Of a DNA stretch of 64,000 nt, positions 14,358 to 24,885 are shown in pieces. The translations under genes were made by a program, and so were the position numbers. How positions within the stretch are numbered: position 1 is the first letter of the stretch; every line of letters begins with the position of its first letter. Location of the stretch: assembly GCF_000002985.6 (NCBI RefSeq), contig NC_003280.10, positions 5,328,501 to 5,392,500 of the forward strand, in the 5' to 3' direction. The DNA comes from Caenorhabditis elegans. Its lineage: Eukaryota > Nematoda > Chromadorea > Rhabditida > Rhabditidae. The notes beneath the pieces were generated by a model. It did not search any database, had not been told where the DNA came from, and saw only the letters and a list, made by a program, of their open reading frames with translations.

Positions 14358-16352
14358 TTATCCAAGTCGTTGAAGATTTGATAAACGACCATGTGAGTCT
14401 ATTTCTGTGAATGCTTCTGGACCAAGAAGCTGTTGGAGTCGAGCCATTACCAGTTCTTTTTGATCTCCACTGAAAAATTATTATTTTTTAATTTAAAACT
14501 TCTTGTAAGTCAGAAAGTATCTTCAAAAAGTAACAGTGAAAATACAGAAGAAAAAAATCATTGACTATATTTTTCCATGACTACCTGTGCCCCTTGCCGA
14601 ATCATTTTCATTTTTGTTCATGAGAATTTCAGCTGAACTATGTATTTTCAAACTGGCGTATCTTGAAAAATATACGTCCAGGAAAAAAATGTTCAGCAAA
14701 CAAACTGATCGGAAATATTTTTCCTTTCTTTTGTATTGCGTTTCATTACAAAATATTAATTATTTGTTGAGTTACACAGAGTCAAACCCATTTTACCAAA
14801 ATCCTCCAAAAATTTTGAAAACTTTTCTGTTGTACCAGTTATAATCTAACAACCATTGAATTTCAAAAGAAAATAATTGTTGAATAGTAACTAGAAAATA
14901 TTTAGCTACATTTTATCAGTTTCAAGTTTTTTGATAACTTTGTCTTTTGCCAAGTTACAGGCCGTTTTCTGAAAAAATCCAATTTTGTCCATAAAACTCT
15001 TCATATCCATCGTAACAACTTGGAATTTGGACGAAACATCGCAATTTTTGGTGCTCTATCAGATTCCATCAAAAAAATTTCAAAAATCCTGTTAATCTCC
15101 AAAATCGTCCTCCGCTCCGAAAAATGAAATCGGGTGTTTGCCTTTCGGAAAATGGCCAAAAAAATGAAATTGGGATATTGGGGTCGAAAAATATATTTTT
15201 AGAAAGCTGAGAACACGTTATTTACGAATTTCATATTCATTTTTGATGAAATATCGTTTGAAATGACCTAAAAATTAAAGCAAAAAGCCGATTTTTATTC
15301 TCACGTGAAAATTGTTCTCTTAAAAACAACAGGAAAATTGATAAGTTTGTTTTTGGGGAAGAACAATTTTCACGTGAGAATCGAAATGAGCTTTTTGTTT
15401 TAATTATTAGGTCATTTGAAGCTACAATTCATCAAAAATGAATATGAAATTAGTAAATAACGTGTTCTCAGCTTTCTAAAAATATATTTTTCGACCCCAA
15501 TATCCCAATTTCATTTGTTTTGGTCATTTTCCGAAAGGCAAACACCCGATTTCATTTTTCGGAGCGGAGGACGATTTTGGAGATTAACAGGATTTTTGAA
15601 ATTTTTTTGATGGAATCTGATAGAGCACCAAAAAGTGCGATGTTTCGTTCAAATTTCAAGTTGTTACGATGGATATGAAGAGTTTTATGGACAAAATTGG
15701 ATTTTTTCAGAAAACGGCCTGTAACTTGGCAAATGACAAAGTTATCAAAAAACTTGAAACTGATAAAATGTAGCTAAATATTTTCTAGTTACTATGCAAC
15801 AATTTTTTCTTCAGAAATTCATTGGTTGATGGATTAGAAATGGTACAACAGAGAACTTCCCAAAAATTTTGATGGTTTTTGATAAATTGGCTTTGACTCT
15901 GTGTAACTCAACAAATAATTGGTATTTTTTGATGAAAAGTAATACAAATGAAAGAAAAAATATTTCTGATCAGTTTGTTACTTTATCATTTATTTCCTGG
16001 ACGTATATTTTTCAAGATATGTCTGTTTGAAAAAACGCAATTGAGCGAGTTTAGGAAGTTATTTGGTCTTCTCAGCGTGATGTACCTACAGTCTCTCACT
16101 TCTTTCCCTATACTTTTTATTTTCTTGAAGTTATCATGAACAAAAATGAAAACGAGTTGATATTGAGAAAAGGTCGTCAATAATTCTGGAGTCAATACTT
16201 ATTTTCCAGCAAAAGAGGACTCACTTGGCTCTTTTATAAACAAATCTTGGATCTTCTATCATTGTCAGATCGGCTCGTTCAAATGGACCACCGTACACTA
16301 CGTGGCAGCACACAATCAACAAAAGGAAGAGAATCGCAATGCAGGAACGCAT
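14358..16352 (-). CDS. small secreted protein, candidate amidated neuropeptide precursor
   Basis: Two exons, 16352-16225 and 14469-14358, join in phase to a 79-residue protein. Residues 1-21 are a clear signal peptide (MRSC, a hydrophobic Leu/Ile/Val core, then VVYG). A dibasic Lys-Arg pair lies at 40-41. The protein ends in ...LQRLG followed directly by the stop, so prohormone cleavage after 41 and use of the final Gly as amide donor would give an amidated peptide of about 37 residues. No cysteines follow the signal peptide. I do not recognise the family. The start was chosen because it is the only ATG giving a signal peptide, although the frame stays open further upstream. The single intron (1.75 kb) is filled by a large palindromic repeat. 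Secretion is well supported; the neuropeptide role is inferred. Confidence 0.7.
14630..16050. repeat. large near-perfect palindrome (foldback element)
   Basis: The arms (about 14630-15315 and 15360-16050) are reverse complements over roughly 690 bp with scattered mismatches. For example, the block around 14985-15080 is repeated inverted at 15615-15700, and the segment ending in TATACGTCCAGG near 14680 reappears inverted near 16005. The spacer is about 45 bp. No transposase frame is present, which suggests a non-autonomous foldback DNA element. It lies entirely in the intron of the 79-residue secreted-peptide gene. I cannot name the family. Confidence 0.85.
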
Positions 16353-16848
16353 AATGACAGATCTCAAAGGGATACCTACAAGCTTTGAGTTGAATAAAAA
16401 ACGATTGTGAGGAATAATTGGAAAAAAGATTTCGTGGGAACTTGAGAAAATATGAGAGAAAAGTTTTAAAATAAAATGAAAAATGAAATCAAAGTAGGAA
16501 GTGAAACATAGCTTCTGTTTTGGAGCCGGAAAAGGGCGGGATTTTATCGGAGCACTCAAATGCTCTCTACCGTACCTCGTAACGCCTACTCGAAGCCACC
16601 AATTTTAGCAGTTGGTTTAATGACGTGACACTTTTGTTTAATTGCTGTACGAACAAAGAAATAGATAATGAATAGGGAAACGGGAAAACGAGGTAAGAAT
16701 TGGCTCTGAAAGTATAGGTTACGATGGTGATCAAAATGAAAAAAAGAACGATCAAGTTGTAGTAAGTAAACACCATGAATGGTTTTTCAAAGTGATAAGA
16801 TGCCTTTGTGGTAAATTTCTTAAATGGTAAAGCTTTTACTACAACTTA

Positions 16849-16904
16849 CAGCTGATGCCCAGAATGGCAGCTGATGCCCAGAATGGCAGCTGATGCCCAG
16901 AATG
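16849..16904. repeat. three-copy 19-bp tandem repeat
   Basis: The unit CAGCTGATGCCCAGAATGG is repeated three times head to tail; the last copy lacks its final base. Confidence 0.9.
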
Positions 16905-17125
16905 ATTGCTCCGTGAATTTTGTTAAGCCGCAAATGCGGAGCCGGAGCATTGTGTTGCAAGATTGTGGCACTGTTAATTATGCTTGTTTACAAAGACTTG
17001 TGTAATCCACGAGGAAAAGTTTAACAATAAGTTTGACAGTTAATTCGCAATGGTTTCAGTTTTTACGTTTTGTACTCTAAGCATTCTGAAACTAGACCTA
17101 AAATGGTCTAAACCATGGTGTGCGT

Positions 17126-17222
17126 CAAATTTGCCGAATTTGCCGTTTGCCGGGCGCGGCAAATTTCAAAGAAGTAAATTTGCCGAATTTGCCGAGCTCG
17201 GCGAATTTTGAGATTTGCCGCC
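17126..17222. repeat. TTTGCCG-rich dispersed repeat
   Basis: Alternating TTTGCCGAATTTGCCG and inverted CGGCAAATTT blocks form a self-complementary, GC-richer island in AT-rich flanks. It looks like a member of a dispersed C. elegans repeat family, which I infer from memory rather than from a search. Confidence 0.6.
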
Positions 17223-18050
17223 AACTCCTGGTCTAAACGAACACAAGAGCTTTTAAAGATTTCGTTTTTATCAGTGTTTCCATCTGAAAACATTTAACAA
17301 AGTAGAACTACAAAACACATGCGGCCAAATGATCAATTTTCCAGAAAAAGTCCAAACGACAAATCATTAAAATATCTGAACCAATTTCTCTGGTGTTCTT
17401 GTGGACAACATGCTCATAAACTATAATTTGAAATTTTCTTTCTTCGAGAGAAGTTCGCGAACAAAACAGAAGAACAGAAACATTTATTACGTCATTTTTT
17501 AAGAGCTCTCAGAAACTACAGTAATCTCGAATTTTCATTACAATATTATAAATTCTCCCCGTTTTTTGTATCCATGGTCTCCCGCGAAAAAAAGCTCATT
17601 TGAAAATATAATTTCGAATAAATCAGGAGGTTACGAATGGAAAATGAAGGAAAAGGATGTGCCAAACGGGCATAAATTGCTACCGAAATCTAGATGAAGT
17701 GCTGCTTCGAGAATAATTACGTTACATATTTCTCTGAGAAACATTAGAAACACGACACTTCTCGGTGTCACACTTTTATACGAATGAGCTCTGGAATTCA
17801 GAAAACATGATGAGATCATTCGAATTGTGTAAAGCGGTTGGGATTATGGGCACACGAAGACGGCGCAATTACTTAATTTTTAATTAATTTCAGATTAACT
17901 TTCTTCTTCCGTTTGGAAATTGTTGCGCTTTTTGCACACTTTTCCTGTATACCCTAGATCAGGAGCAAATGGGGACAAAAACTCAATTTTGAATCTCCGC
18001 TAATTTGATGGTTGCGGTGGAGCATGTTTGCATTAATTTTTGTAGAAATT

Positions 18051-18783
18051 GAGGGGGTACGTTTTCGTAAGGGGATTTTTTCGTAAGGAACGCTTTCAGT
18101 AGGGCAATGTGCGGCGCGCCTTTTCGCAAGCCCGCCGCACAGTCCTTCGCAATGCGCCGCACGGCTTTTTGCAATGCGCCGCACGCTTCTTCGTATTTAT
18201 TTATTTATTTTTCCAACAGGAAATTTCGAACGGAATTCAATTAAAAACGGATTTTTAATGGAAATTAATTAGTTTTATTCGAGCTAAATACGGATATTTT
18301 CAGAATTTTCGATGACAAAAACGGGTTTCATTCGATTTCGAATCGATCAAAATTAATATTAATCGAAAATGAGCGTTTCCTTCCCGGAAAAAAGAAGAAC
18401 TTGATGCTGAGAGTGATCCAAGCGGAGCCAAACGCTTTTTTAGAGGCAAGTATTGATGTCTAAAGATTAATTGAAGAGTGAAAAGTATTTTTCAGCGTTC
18501 GACAGGGATCTAAAGAAGAAAAGAAATCCGAAAGCGTCTACTACAAATGTATGTGAATCGACTCCTGCAACAATCGATCTGGTTACTCCACCTGCATCAC
18601 CACGTCGGTCTGATTCGTATATGCAGTTTCCTTCAAATTCTCGAGAGCTCGATGAGCCGAGATCCACTGACGATATCCCGGAATGCGATTCAATAGCCAA
18701 TTCTACTCAGGAAACAAGCTTGGATACAACAGATTCCATGGCAAATACTGAAAGATTTTTTGATTTTTATCCAGCTGTATTTC
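18051..18783. repeat. left terminal inverted repeat of the MULE
   Basis: 733 bp, reverse complement of 21370-22102. The outer 130 bp hold GC-rich GCGCCGCAC motifs. The inner part contains, in plus orientation, a copy of the 5' coding exons of the transposase gene, so the gene's start is embedded in the inverted repeat. Confidence 0.88.
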
Positions 18784-19083
18784 GCCGCACAGTCCTTCGC
18801 AATGCGCCGCACGGCTTTTTGCAATGCGCCGCACGCTTCTTCGTATTTATTTATTTATTTTTCCAACAGGAAATTTCGAACGGAATTCAATTAAAAACGG
18901 ATTTTTAATGGAAATTAATTAGTTTTATTCGAGCTAAATACGGATATTTTCAGAATTTTCGATGACAAAAACGGGTTTCAATCGATTTCGAATCGATCAA
19001 AATTAATATTAATCGAAAATGAGCGTTTCCTTCCCGGAAAAAGAAGAACTTGATGCTGAGAGTGATCCAGGCGGAGCCAAACG
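18783..19083. repeat. direct duplication of subterminal repeat sequence inside the MULE
   Basis: This 301-bp block repeats 18133-18434 in direct orientation, starting at CGCCGCACAGTCC and ending at GGAGCCAAACG. It differs by a few substitutions and by one fewer A in a poly-A run (five here, six in both terminal repeats). The five-A version keeps the presumed first transposase exon in frame; the six-A versions do not. Confidence 0.8.
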
Positions 19084-19248
19084 ATTAAAATGATAGAAGT
19101 GATTTTTTATTCAGTCGAAATGGAAAATAAAACTGCAAACAAAAGTTAATTCGATTAAATTAAGTAAGAAAAATCATGGCGAAATTTGGATAACCTGAGT
19201 ATGGAAAATTGTTTCTATAATCTAATGGCACAGAGGTAAACAAAGAGA

Positions 19249-21784
19249 TCAGTGATAGCATTTCGGAATTTCCATAAAAGGGAAAAGTTTCTCATTAAAA
19301 GCACTGAAACCGGTATAATTCAAAAACACTGAAGTACAGAAATCGGGGTTTTTGTATAATGGCACAGCGGTTGTTCGATTTCCGGATCGTCTCTTCAAGT
19401 CTAGGATCAATGATTTTGATAGTTGAATGGTCTTTTGAATCACTCCTCGCAGGTTTTGATAGTCGTTGTGATGATACATTCTCTGGAAAACAAAACAAAT
19501 CGATATTATATACCTATTTGAGAACTTAAAAAACTACAAAAAGAAACTTGCCTTCAGCTTGGAAAATTGCTGCTCACTCGGGTTGTTTGTGAACTCTAAT
19601 CCGTTTCGAACCCTCTCTTTACAGTTCCAAAAATCAACGGGATATCGAGCATCTTCTCCAAAATAGAATTTTTCGAGGTAGCTGAAGAAATCTGAAAAAC
19701 GAGAATAATTGATTTCATGACAAGATTTTTCAAACCTTTCAATGCTGGATGAATATTAACTGTTCAACATTTCAGAAGACGGAGCCAAAGAAGTACTTTG
19801 TCGTGTGGAGCAAAACTGAGAGTATAAATCGATTTTAAAAGATTCACGAATTCCGGCTTATTGATATCGTCTCCAACAGCTGAAATTTTGAATTAGGTTA
19901 GCAGCATTAAATATTTAGGTTTACCTTTTCGCAGATTTTTAAAAAGATTCACTTTGAAGTGACGCCAACATCCGAAAATGTCCGCATTCGGCCACACAGC
20001 TCTGCTCGCATTAACACTGGCCACTTCAAAGTCTGGATAGGTTGATAAATTTAATAAATATAACCAACGTTTACCTGAAAATACGTATTTTGGTTGGATT
20101 CCACTACGTAGGAAAGATAGGAACAAACGTCTGTACAAATCTTCTTTGGCAGAGCCACACAAAGCAAAAACCAATGGAACTGCCACGTTCGTATCGAGAT
20201 CCTGCAATGTCATTGGTTGACATCAAAATACCTTTCAATTAATACGCACCGTGACTGTTGCGATGTAAAGCTGTCGATAATTTTTCGGAATTTCTGAGAA
20301 TTTCCCATCCAAATGCAAGCTGTGCGCACCATACAAAGATTCAGCTTCCTCTGCTTGCCACACAACTAGCAAATCCTTATTAGACTCAAACGTTCCAGAA
20401 CTGTCTAAACAACATTTTCCTCCTTTAAAATAGGCAGAATCGAGGGCTGGTGGAAAACTATTCGTCGATTTCCTACTCAGCATACCGTCCAGTATGCGAC
20501 TGATTTCTTTCTGGAAAAAGTATATGTTTTATTGATTCCACGATTTATTATTTACGTTGCTCTTGAGAAGTTCAACAACTTCATATCTTTTTGAAAGTGT
20601 AACAGCAAGCTCATAAAGGCGTTCTTTTGATGGTGAAGAAGACATTGATGAAACTGCGATTTTTCTCATAATTAATTGCACCTAAAATATAAATTTAGTT
20701 TTGAAAAACGTAAATTTCAGTATACTGCAATTTCGCTTCTCCTCGATTCGTGATCACAATCACGACTGACTTTCACATGGCCTGTCTCAGTCTTGATACG
20801 CACGGATCCGGGGCACTTTCTCGAGTTTTCCAGTGTAACGTTACATCTGAAATAAATTAATGAAATGTGTGACAATTTTTTCCTAGCGATAATTCACCTA
20901 GCCACAATGTCCCCATTTTTCAGTGTTTCTCTCGGACGATAGCTTTGATTGTTGAAAATGACCAATGGAGCTCCTCGTTTCGTCGAAATACTGAAATTGC
21001 ATAGTTTCTATGTTTAATTGTTTTAGAAGTTAGAAGGCATACCAAAAATCTGAACTATTCTCGCTGATATATTCCGGTGCCATTTCAAGCACCCCTCTTG
21101 GGCTATTGGCAATCGGTCTATAGTGCATCAGAGAACGTAACACGTGTGACTTGCTGGAATTTTATATTTTGATAGAGTTATTGATTAATAACAACCTATT
21201 TGTCAAAAACCAATCCGGATGGTATGGAGTCTCTTCGTCTTCAAACGGAGATTGATATGAATTGTGACCTAAAAATACAACGTCTGTTATTTCTATTTAA
21301 TTATTAGTTAAGACCTACACAGAAGATTGAATTCACTTGTTTCCTGTAGATCGTGATCCATTTCTTCGGGAAATACAGCTGGATAAAAATCAAAAAATCT
21401 TTCAGTATTTGCCATGGAATCTGTTGTATCCAAGCTTGTTTCCTGAGTAGAATTGGCTATTGAATCGCATTCCGGGATATCGTCAGTGGATCTCGGCTCA
21501 TCGAGCTCTCGAGAATTTGAAGGAAACTGCATATACGAATCAGACCGACGTGGTGATGCAGGTGGAGTAACCAGATCGATTGTTGCAGGAGTCGATTCAC
21601 ATACATTTGTAGTAGACGCTTTCGGATTTCTTTTCTTCTTTAGATCCCTGTCGAACGCTGAAAAATACTTTTCACTCTTCAATTAATCTTTAGACATCAA
21701 TACTTGCCTCTAAAAAAGCGTTTGGCTCCGCTTGGATCACTCTCAGCATCAAGTTCTTCTTTTTTCCGGGAAGGAAACGCTCAT
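19249..21784 (-). pseudogene. FLYWCH/MULE transposase gene, disrupted
   Basis: Exon-like blocks joined by consensus splice sites run from 21784 to 19249. In order: a Ser/Thr-rich N-terminal region (21657 to about 21315), a FLYWCH-type zinc finger (about 21000-20720, with TKRGAPLVIF, RETLKNGDIVAR and a CNVT...KCPG...DCDH ligand pattern), and a MULE transposase core. The core has the DGKF motif near 20315, PLVFALCGS, DFEVASVNA, and a GCWRHF Cys/His motif near 19965. A C-terminal FWN...FTNNPSEQ block follows near 19600. Two lesions are visible: an extra A frameshifts the first exon after about ten codons, and an in-frame TGA interrupts the frame near 19775. Two introns would use GC donors. Alternative starts or splicing might bypass the lesions, but as read the copy looks non-functional. 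Confidence 0.75.
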
Positions 21785-22102
21785 TTTCGATTAATATTAA
21801 TTTTGATCGATTCGAAATCGAATGAAACCCGTTTTTGTCATCGAAAATTCTGAAAATATCCGTATTTAGCTCGAATAAAACTAATTAATTTCCATTAAAA
21901 ATCCGTTTTTAATTGAATTCCGTTCGAAATTTCCTGTTGGAAAAATAAATAAATAAATACGAAGAAGCGTGCGGCGCATTGCAAAAAGCCGTGCGGCGCA
22001 TTGCGAAGGACTGTGCGGCGGGCTTGCGAAAAGGCGCGCCGCACATTGCCCTACTGAAAGCGTTCCTTACGAAAAAATCCCCTTACGAAAACGTACCCCC
22101 TC
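21370..22102. repeat. right terminal inverted repeat of the MULE
   Basis: 733 bp, the partner of 18051-18783. It carries the start (minus) of the transposase gene, including the presumed first exon (21784-21708) and most of the second (from 21657). Confidence 0.88.
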
Positions 22103-22175
22103 TAGAAATTTCTTATTTTGTTGTTTCCTTCCTTTTCCGTGTTTAGAACTAAATAATATAGTTTTCAGGTAGAAA

Positions 22176-23434
22176 ATGTCTATAGAAATTGTACAAAAAA
22201 GTCTATTCAACATTATTGAAGCCGTTGCCGACGCCGTTACTGCTTCGCAAGCCACAAAAAGGTTGGTAAACCGGAAATTATTGCGAAACTAAATTAATAA
22301 TGAATTTTTCAGATGTCGACTTGTTGCTGTCAGTAAAACAAAGTCTGCTGATTTAATAGAGGCATGTTATTCTCAAAATCAGCGTCATTTTGGAGAGAAT
22401 TACGTCCAAGAAGTGAGAGAAAAATCATCAACAAAACTTTTGAAAATGATTCCTTATTGTTCAGCTTGAAGAAAAATCTGATGTTTTGGCGTCAAAATGT
22501 TTAGATATTCGTTGGCATTTTATCGGACAAGTGCAATCAAATAAAGTTAGTTCTGATGGAAAATTTACCTTATTTATTAATCATTTAAAAATTTTTAGAT
22601 TGGAAAAATTTGCAATTCTCCTGGACTTTGGTGTGTTGAAACAGTGGAGACTGAGAAACATGCTCGGATTTTCGACAAGGTGTGTTTAGTGACTATTAAT
22701 CTATTTTAATTAAATATCTTGAAGGAATGGTCAAAACACGGAGCCAATTTGTCACCACTACGAGTTCTCGTGCAAGTAAATACATCCGGAGAAGATAATA
22801 AAGGAGGAATCGAGATTGGAGAAGCACCGAAACTTGCGGAATTCATTCGAAAAGAATGCCAAAACTTGAAATTTGATGGATTCATGACTATCGGATCGTT
22901 TGACAACAGGTATATATTTATTTATTGTTACGACTATCCTACTAAAAAGTTGTTCAGTGGCAGGTGAAATGGAAATAGGTGTAAGAAATGATGAAAATGA
23001 ACGTTTTATATTAATTATTACTTGTAAATAATGATCAAGCTAACAAGCGATAAATTAAATATTTACCATAAAATAAAAGTTCAATTTTACAGCCACGCAA
23101 GCGGAGAAAATCCGGATTTCGAGAAGCTCTTCAAAGTCCGACAAACATGGGCAGAACAAACAGGTGAACAGATTTTCTAGAAAAATCAAAGCGAGAACCG
23201 TCAGTGGTTGACGTCAAAAAATAAAACTTATGCTTCAAGAAATGTTTTGAAATGTTGGATCCACAAAGTTTCTAAACAAAAACTTGAAAAGTATTGATTT
23301 CAGGTGAATCTGCGGATTCAGTAGAACTCTCAATGGGAATGTCCGATGATTTCCTTCAAGCAATTCATCAAGGTGCAACAAGTGTTCGAGTGGGAAGCAA
23401 GCTGTTCGGAGCCAGAGAATACAAAAATAAATAG
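22176..23434 (+). CDS. pyridoxal-phosphate homeostasis protein (YggS/PLPBP family)
   Basis: Seven exons (22176-22261, 22313-22412, 22465-22545, 22599-22679, 22725-22909, 23093-23163, 23304-23434) join in phase to about 244 residues, the usual length for the family. Hallmarks are LVAVSKTK with the PLP-binding lysine, [43 protein letters not shown] and [11 protein letters not shown]. The fold is an alanine-racemase-like TIM barrel; the family has no established enzyme activity and buffers cellular vitamin B6. The ATG follows a TTTTCAG site at 22168 suited to SL1 trans-splicing. A young MULE insertion ends 74 bp before the start. The next gene begins 175 bp after the stop, so an operon with it is plausible. 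Confidence 0.93.
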
Positions 23435-23608
23435 ATTTACATTCCATTTTTTAGTTTGTTATTTTTTTAGTATTTAAAGAAAATTCACTATTCAAATTCA
23501 CTTTTTTTTTAATTACCAGATTCCAATTCAGTTGCTGTTACTGTTTAAATACCTTTCTTTTGAATTGAACTTTTCAGTTCCTTCAGCATTTTTTTCAGTC
23601 ACAGAATA

Positions 23609-24717
23609 ATGGATAATTTCCGATCGGAAATTCTCAAGGAAACTCGAGAATTAATGCTCAATGAGCAGCAACATGTAGGTTAATTCTTTACTTTTAAGCA
23701 AATTAAGCGTGATTCATTCAGGAGGAAAGCATGAAATCTTGGAACGGACCTGAAACGAAAGGATTTGAATTAAAATTCGGAGGCACCAAGCGAGGAGTTC
23801 CACAGAACTCTGGAGTAGTTGGTCAGGTTTTCATCAGTGAGGATGGAGGATTTGAAGCAATCATAACTGGATATGTCATAAAAAGTAAGTTTTGAAAATA
23901 AAATTGTCAGTTATAATTCGATTTTTCAGACAGTCTCCGTTCCATCGCAGCTTCTTTCACAGTAACTCCTTCGTCTTCTCTGAAATCTGATTTGTCGGAA
24001 GGTCTTCATCCACTCGTGCTTGCTATTGGATCAGCTCTTACTCTCAATCATATTTTGATGCTCGGCTCTCTGCGTGACAAAATTCTGAAAAACTTGACAC
24101 CCAAGAGTGTTGCAAAACTCATTTTATCGAACAAGAAATCTCAGCAAATTCTTACATCTGATGCGGTCGATAACACATTCTGGAAGAAACGTTTAAACAA
24201 TGATTTTGGAAATGAAACTGTACAAAATACGATCACCACCGGCCGAAAATTCTATGGAATGTATTGCCAGAAAGCAAATGAGTCGAGAACTACAGCGAGA
24301 AGAAATGAACCAGTTCGTAATGAAAATCCGCTTATGATCGGTGGACCACGTCATCCTCCTAGACATCCTGTTCATGACCCTTACGGGAATCGTTTTCCTG
24401 ATCCGGATACTGAGTGAGTTTCCGATTTCTCATTGTCAAATTTAATTTCAATTTTTTTTCCTAAAGGTTGATGCATTCATCTCCGAAATTTCAGATACTA
24501 CAATCCCCTCGGAGGTTTCTTGCCACCAGGTGTACCACGCGCCGGAAATCCAAACATTCCAGACCTGTTCCGTGGACCTGATCATCCGGATCTCAATCCA
24601 CTGGGCCCATTAGGACAGCCACGTGGAGGAGGAAGTCACGGAAGACCATTCATGAGAGATCCCAATGGAAGATTCGGTGGAAACGGAGGTGGTGGTGGCT
24701 TCGACGGATACATCTGA
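23609..24717 (+). CDS. FBXO7/PI31-like protein (FP domain, F-box-like segment, Pro/Gly-rich tail)
   Basis: Exons 23609-23674, 23722-23884, 23930-24413 and 24495-24717 give about 311 residues. Residues ~30-130 resemble the FP domain shared by FBXO7 and the proteasome regulator PI31 (GPETKGFELKFGG at the start, HPLVLAIGSAL in the middle). Next comes an F-box-like stretch (LTPKSVAKLIL...FWKKRLNNDFG). The C-terminus is Pro/Gly-rich with NPLGGFLPPGVP and DPNGRFGGNGG, typical of the PI31/FBXO7 proline-rich region. There is no N-terminal ubiquitin-like domain, unlike vertebrate FBXO7. A proteasome or SCF-ubiquitin-ligase role is inferred from these resemblances. It lies 175 bp behind the PLP-homeostasis gene with a TTTTTCAG site 11 bp before the ATG, consistent with a downstream operon position. 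Confidence 0.75.
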
Positions 24718-24885
24718 AAACCATAATTGTTGTATTAAATGTGTATTTTATATTTATTTGAATGCTACTCCGTCAGCTCCATGAGCGTGTTAAAATTAGA
24801 AAAGTCTTGTATAGCTTGCAATATTAAAAATGCAAACTACGAAACCAAGATATCTATCAAAATCGGAAAATAGGTTAGAGGGGGT

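Larger units (their letters stand above)
16353..18042. other. intergenic region upstream of the secreted-peptide gene
   Basis: About 1.7 kb without a supported gene. It contains the putative promoter of the minus-strand peptide gene, a three-copy 19-bp tandem repeat at 16849 and a TTTGCCG-rich repeat at 17126. A 69-codon open frame at 16567-16776 (minus) has a hydrophobic start but no splice partner, and I do not call it a gene. Confidence 0.45.
18051..22102 (-). mobile_element. Mutator-like (MULE) DNA transposon, complete ends
   Basis: A 4,052-bp element bounded by inverted repeats that begin GAGGGGGTACGTTTTCG, flanked on both sides by the identical 8-bp sequence TAGAAATT (18043-18050 and 22103-22110), a perfect target-site duplication. 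The terminal inverted repeats are each 733 bp and match wherever I compared them. The interior minus strand encodes a protein with a FLYWCH-type zinc finger and a MULE transposase core, which assigns the superfamily. The 8-bp duplication is slightly shorter than the 9 bp most typical of Mutator elements. Near-identical repeats and an intact duplication indicate recent insertion. The right end lies 74 bp before the start codon of the downstream PLP-homeostasis gene. Confidence 0.9.

Noticed and set aside
16567-16776. 69-codon minus-strand frame with a hydrophobic start
   Set aside because: Hydrophobicity is expected from T-rich AT-biased sequence; no splice partner and it lies in the likely promoter of the peptide gene.
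18471-18908. 145-codon plus-strand open frame near the left end of the transposon
   Set aside because: It is the inverted-repeat copy of transposase exon 2 running on into the adjacent direct repeat, not a separate gene.
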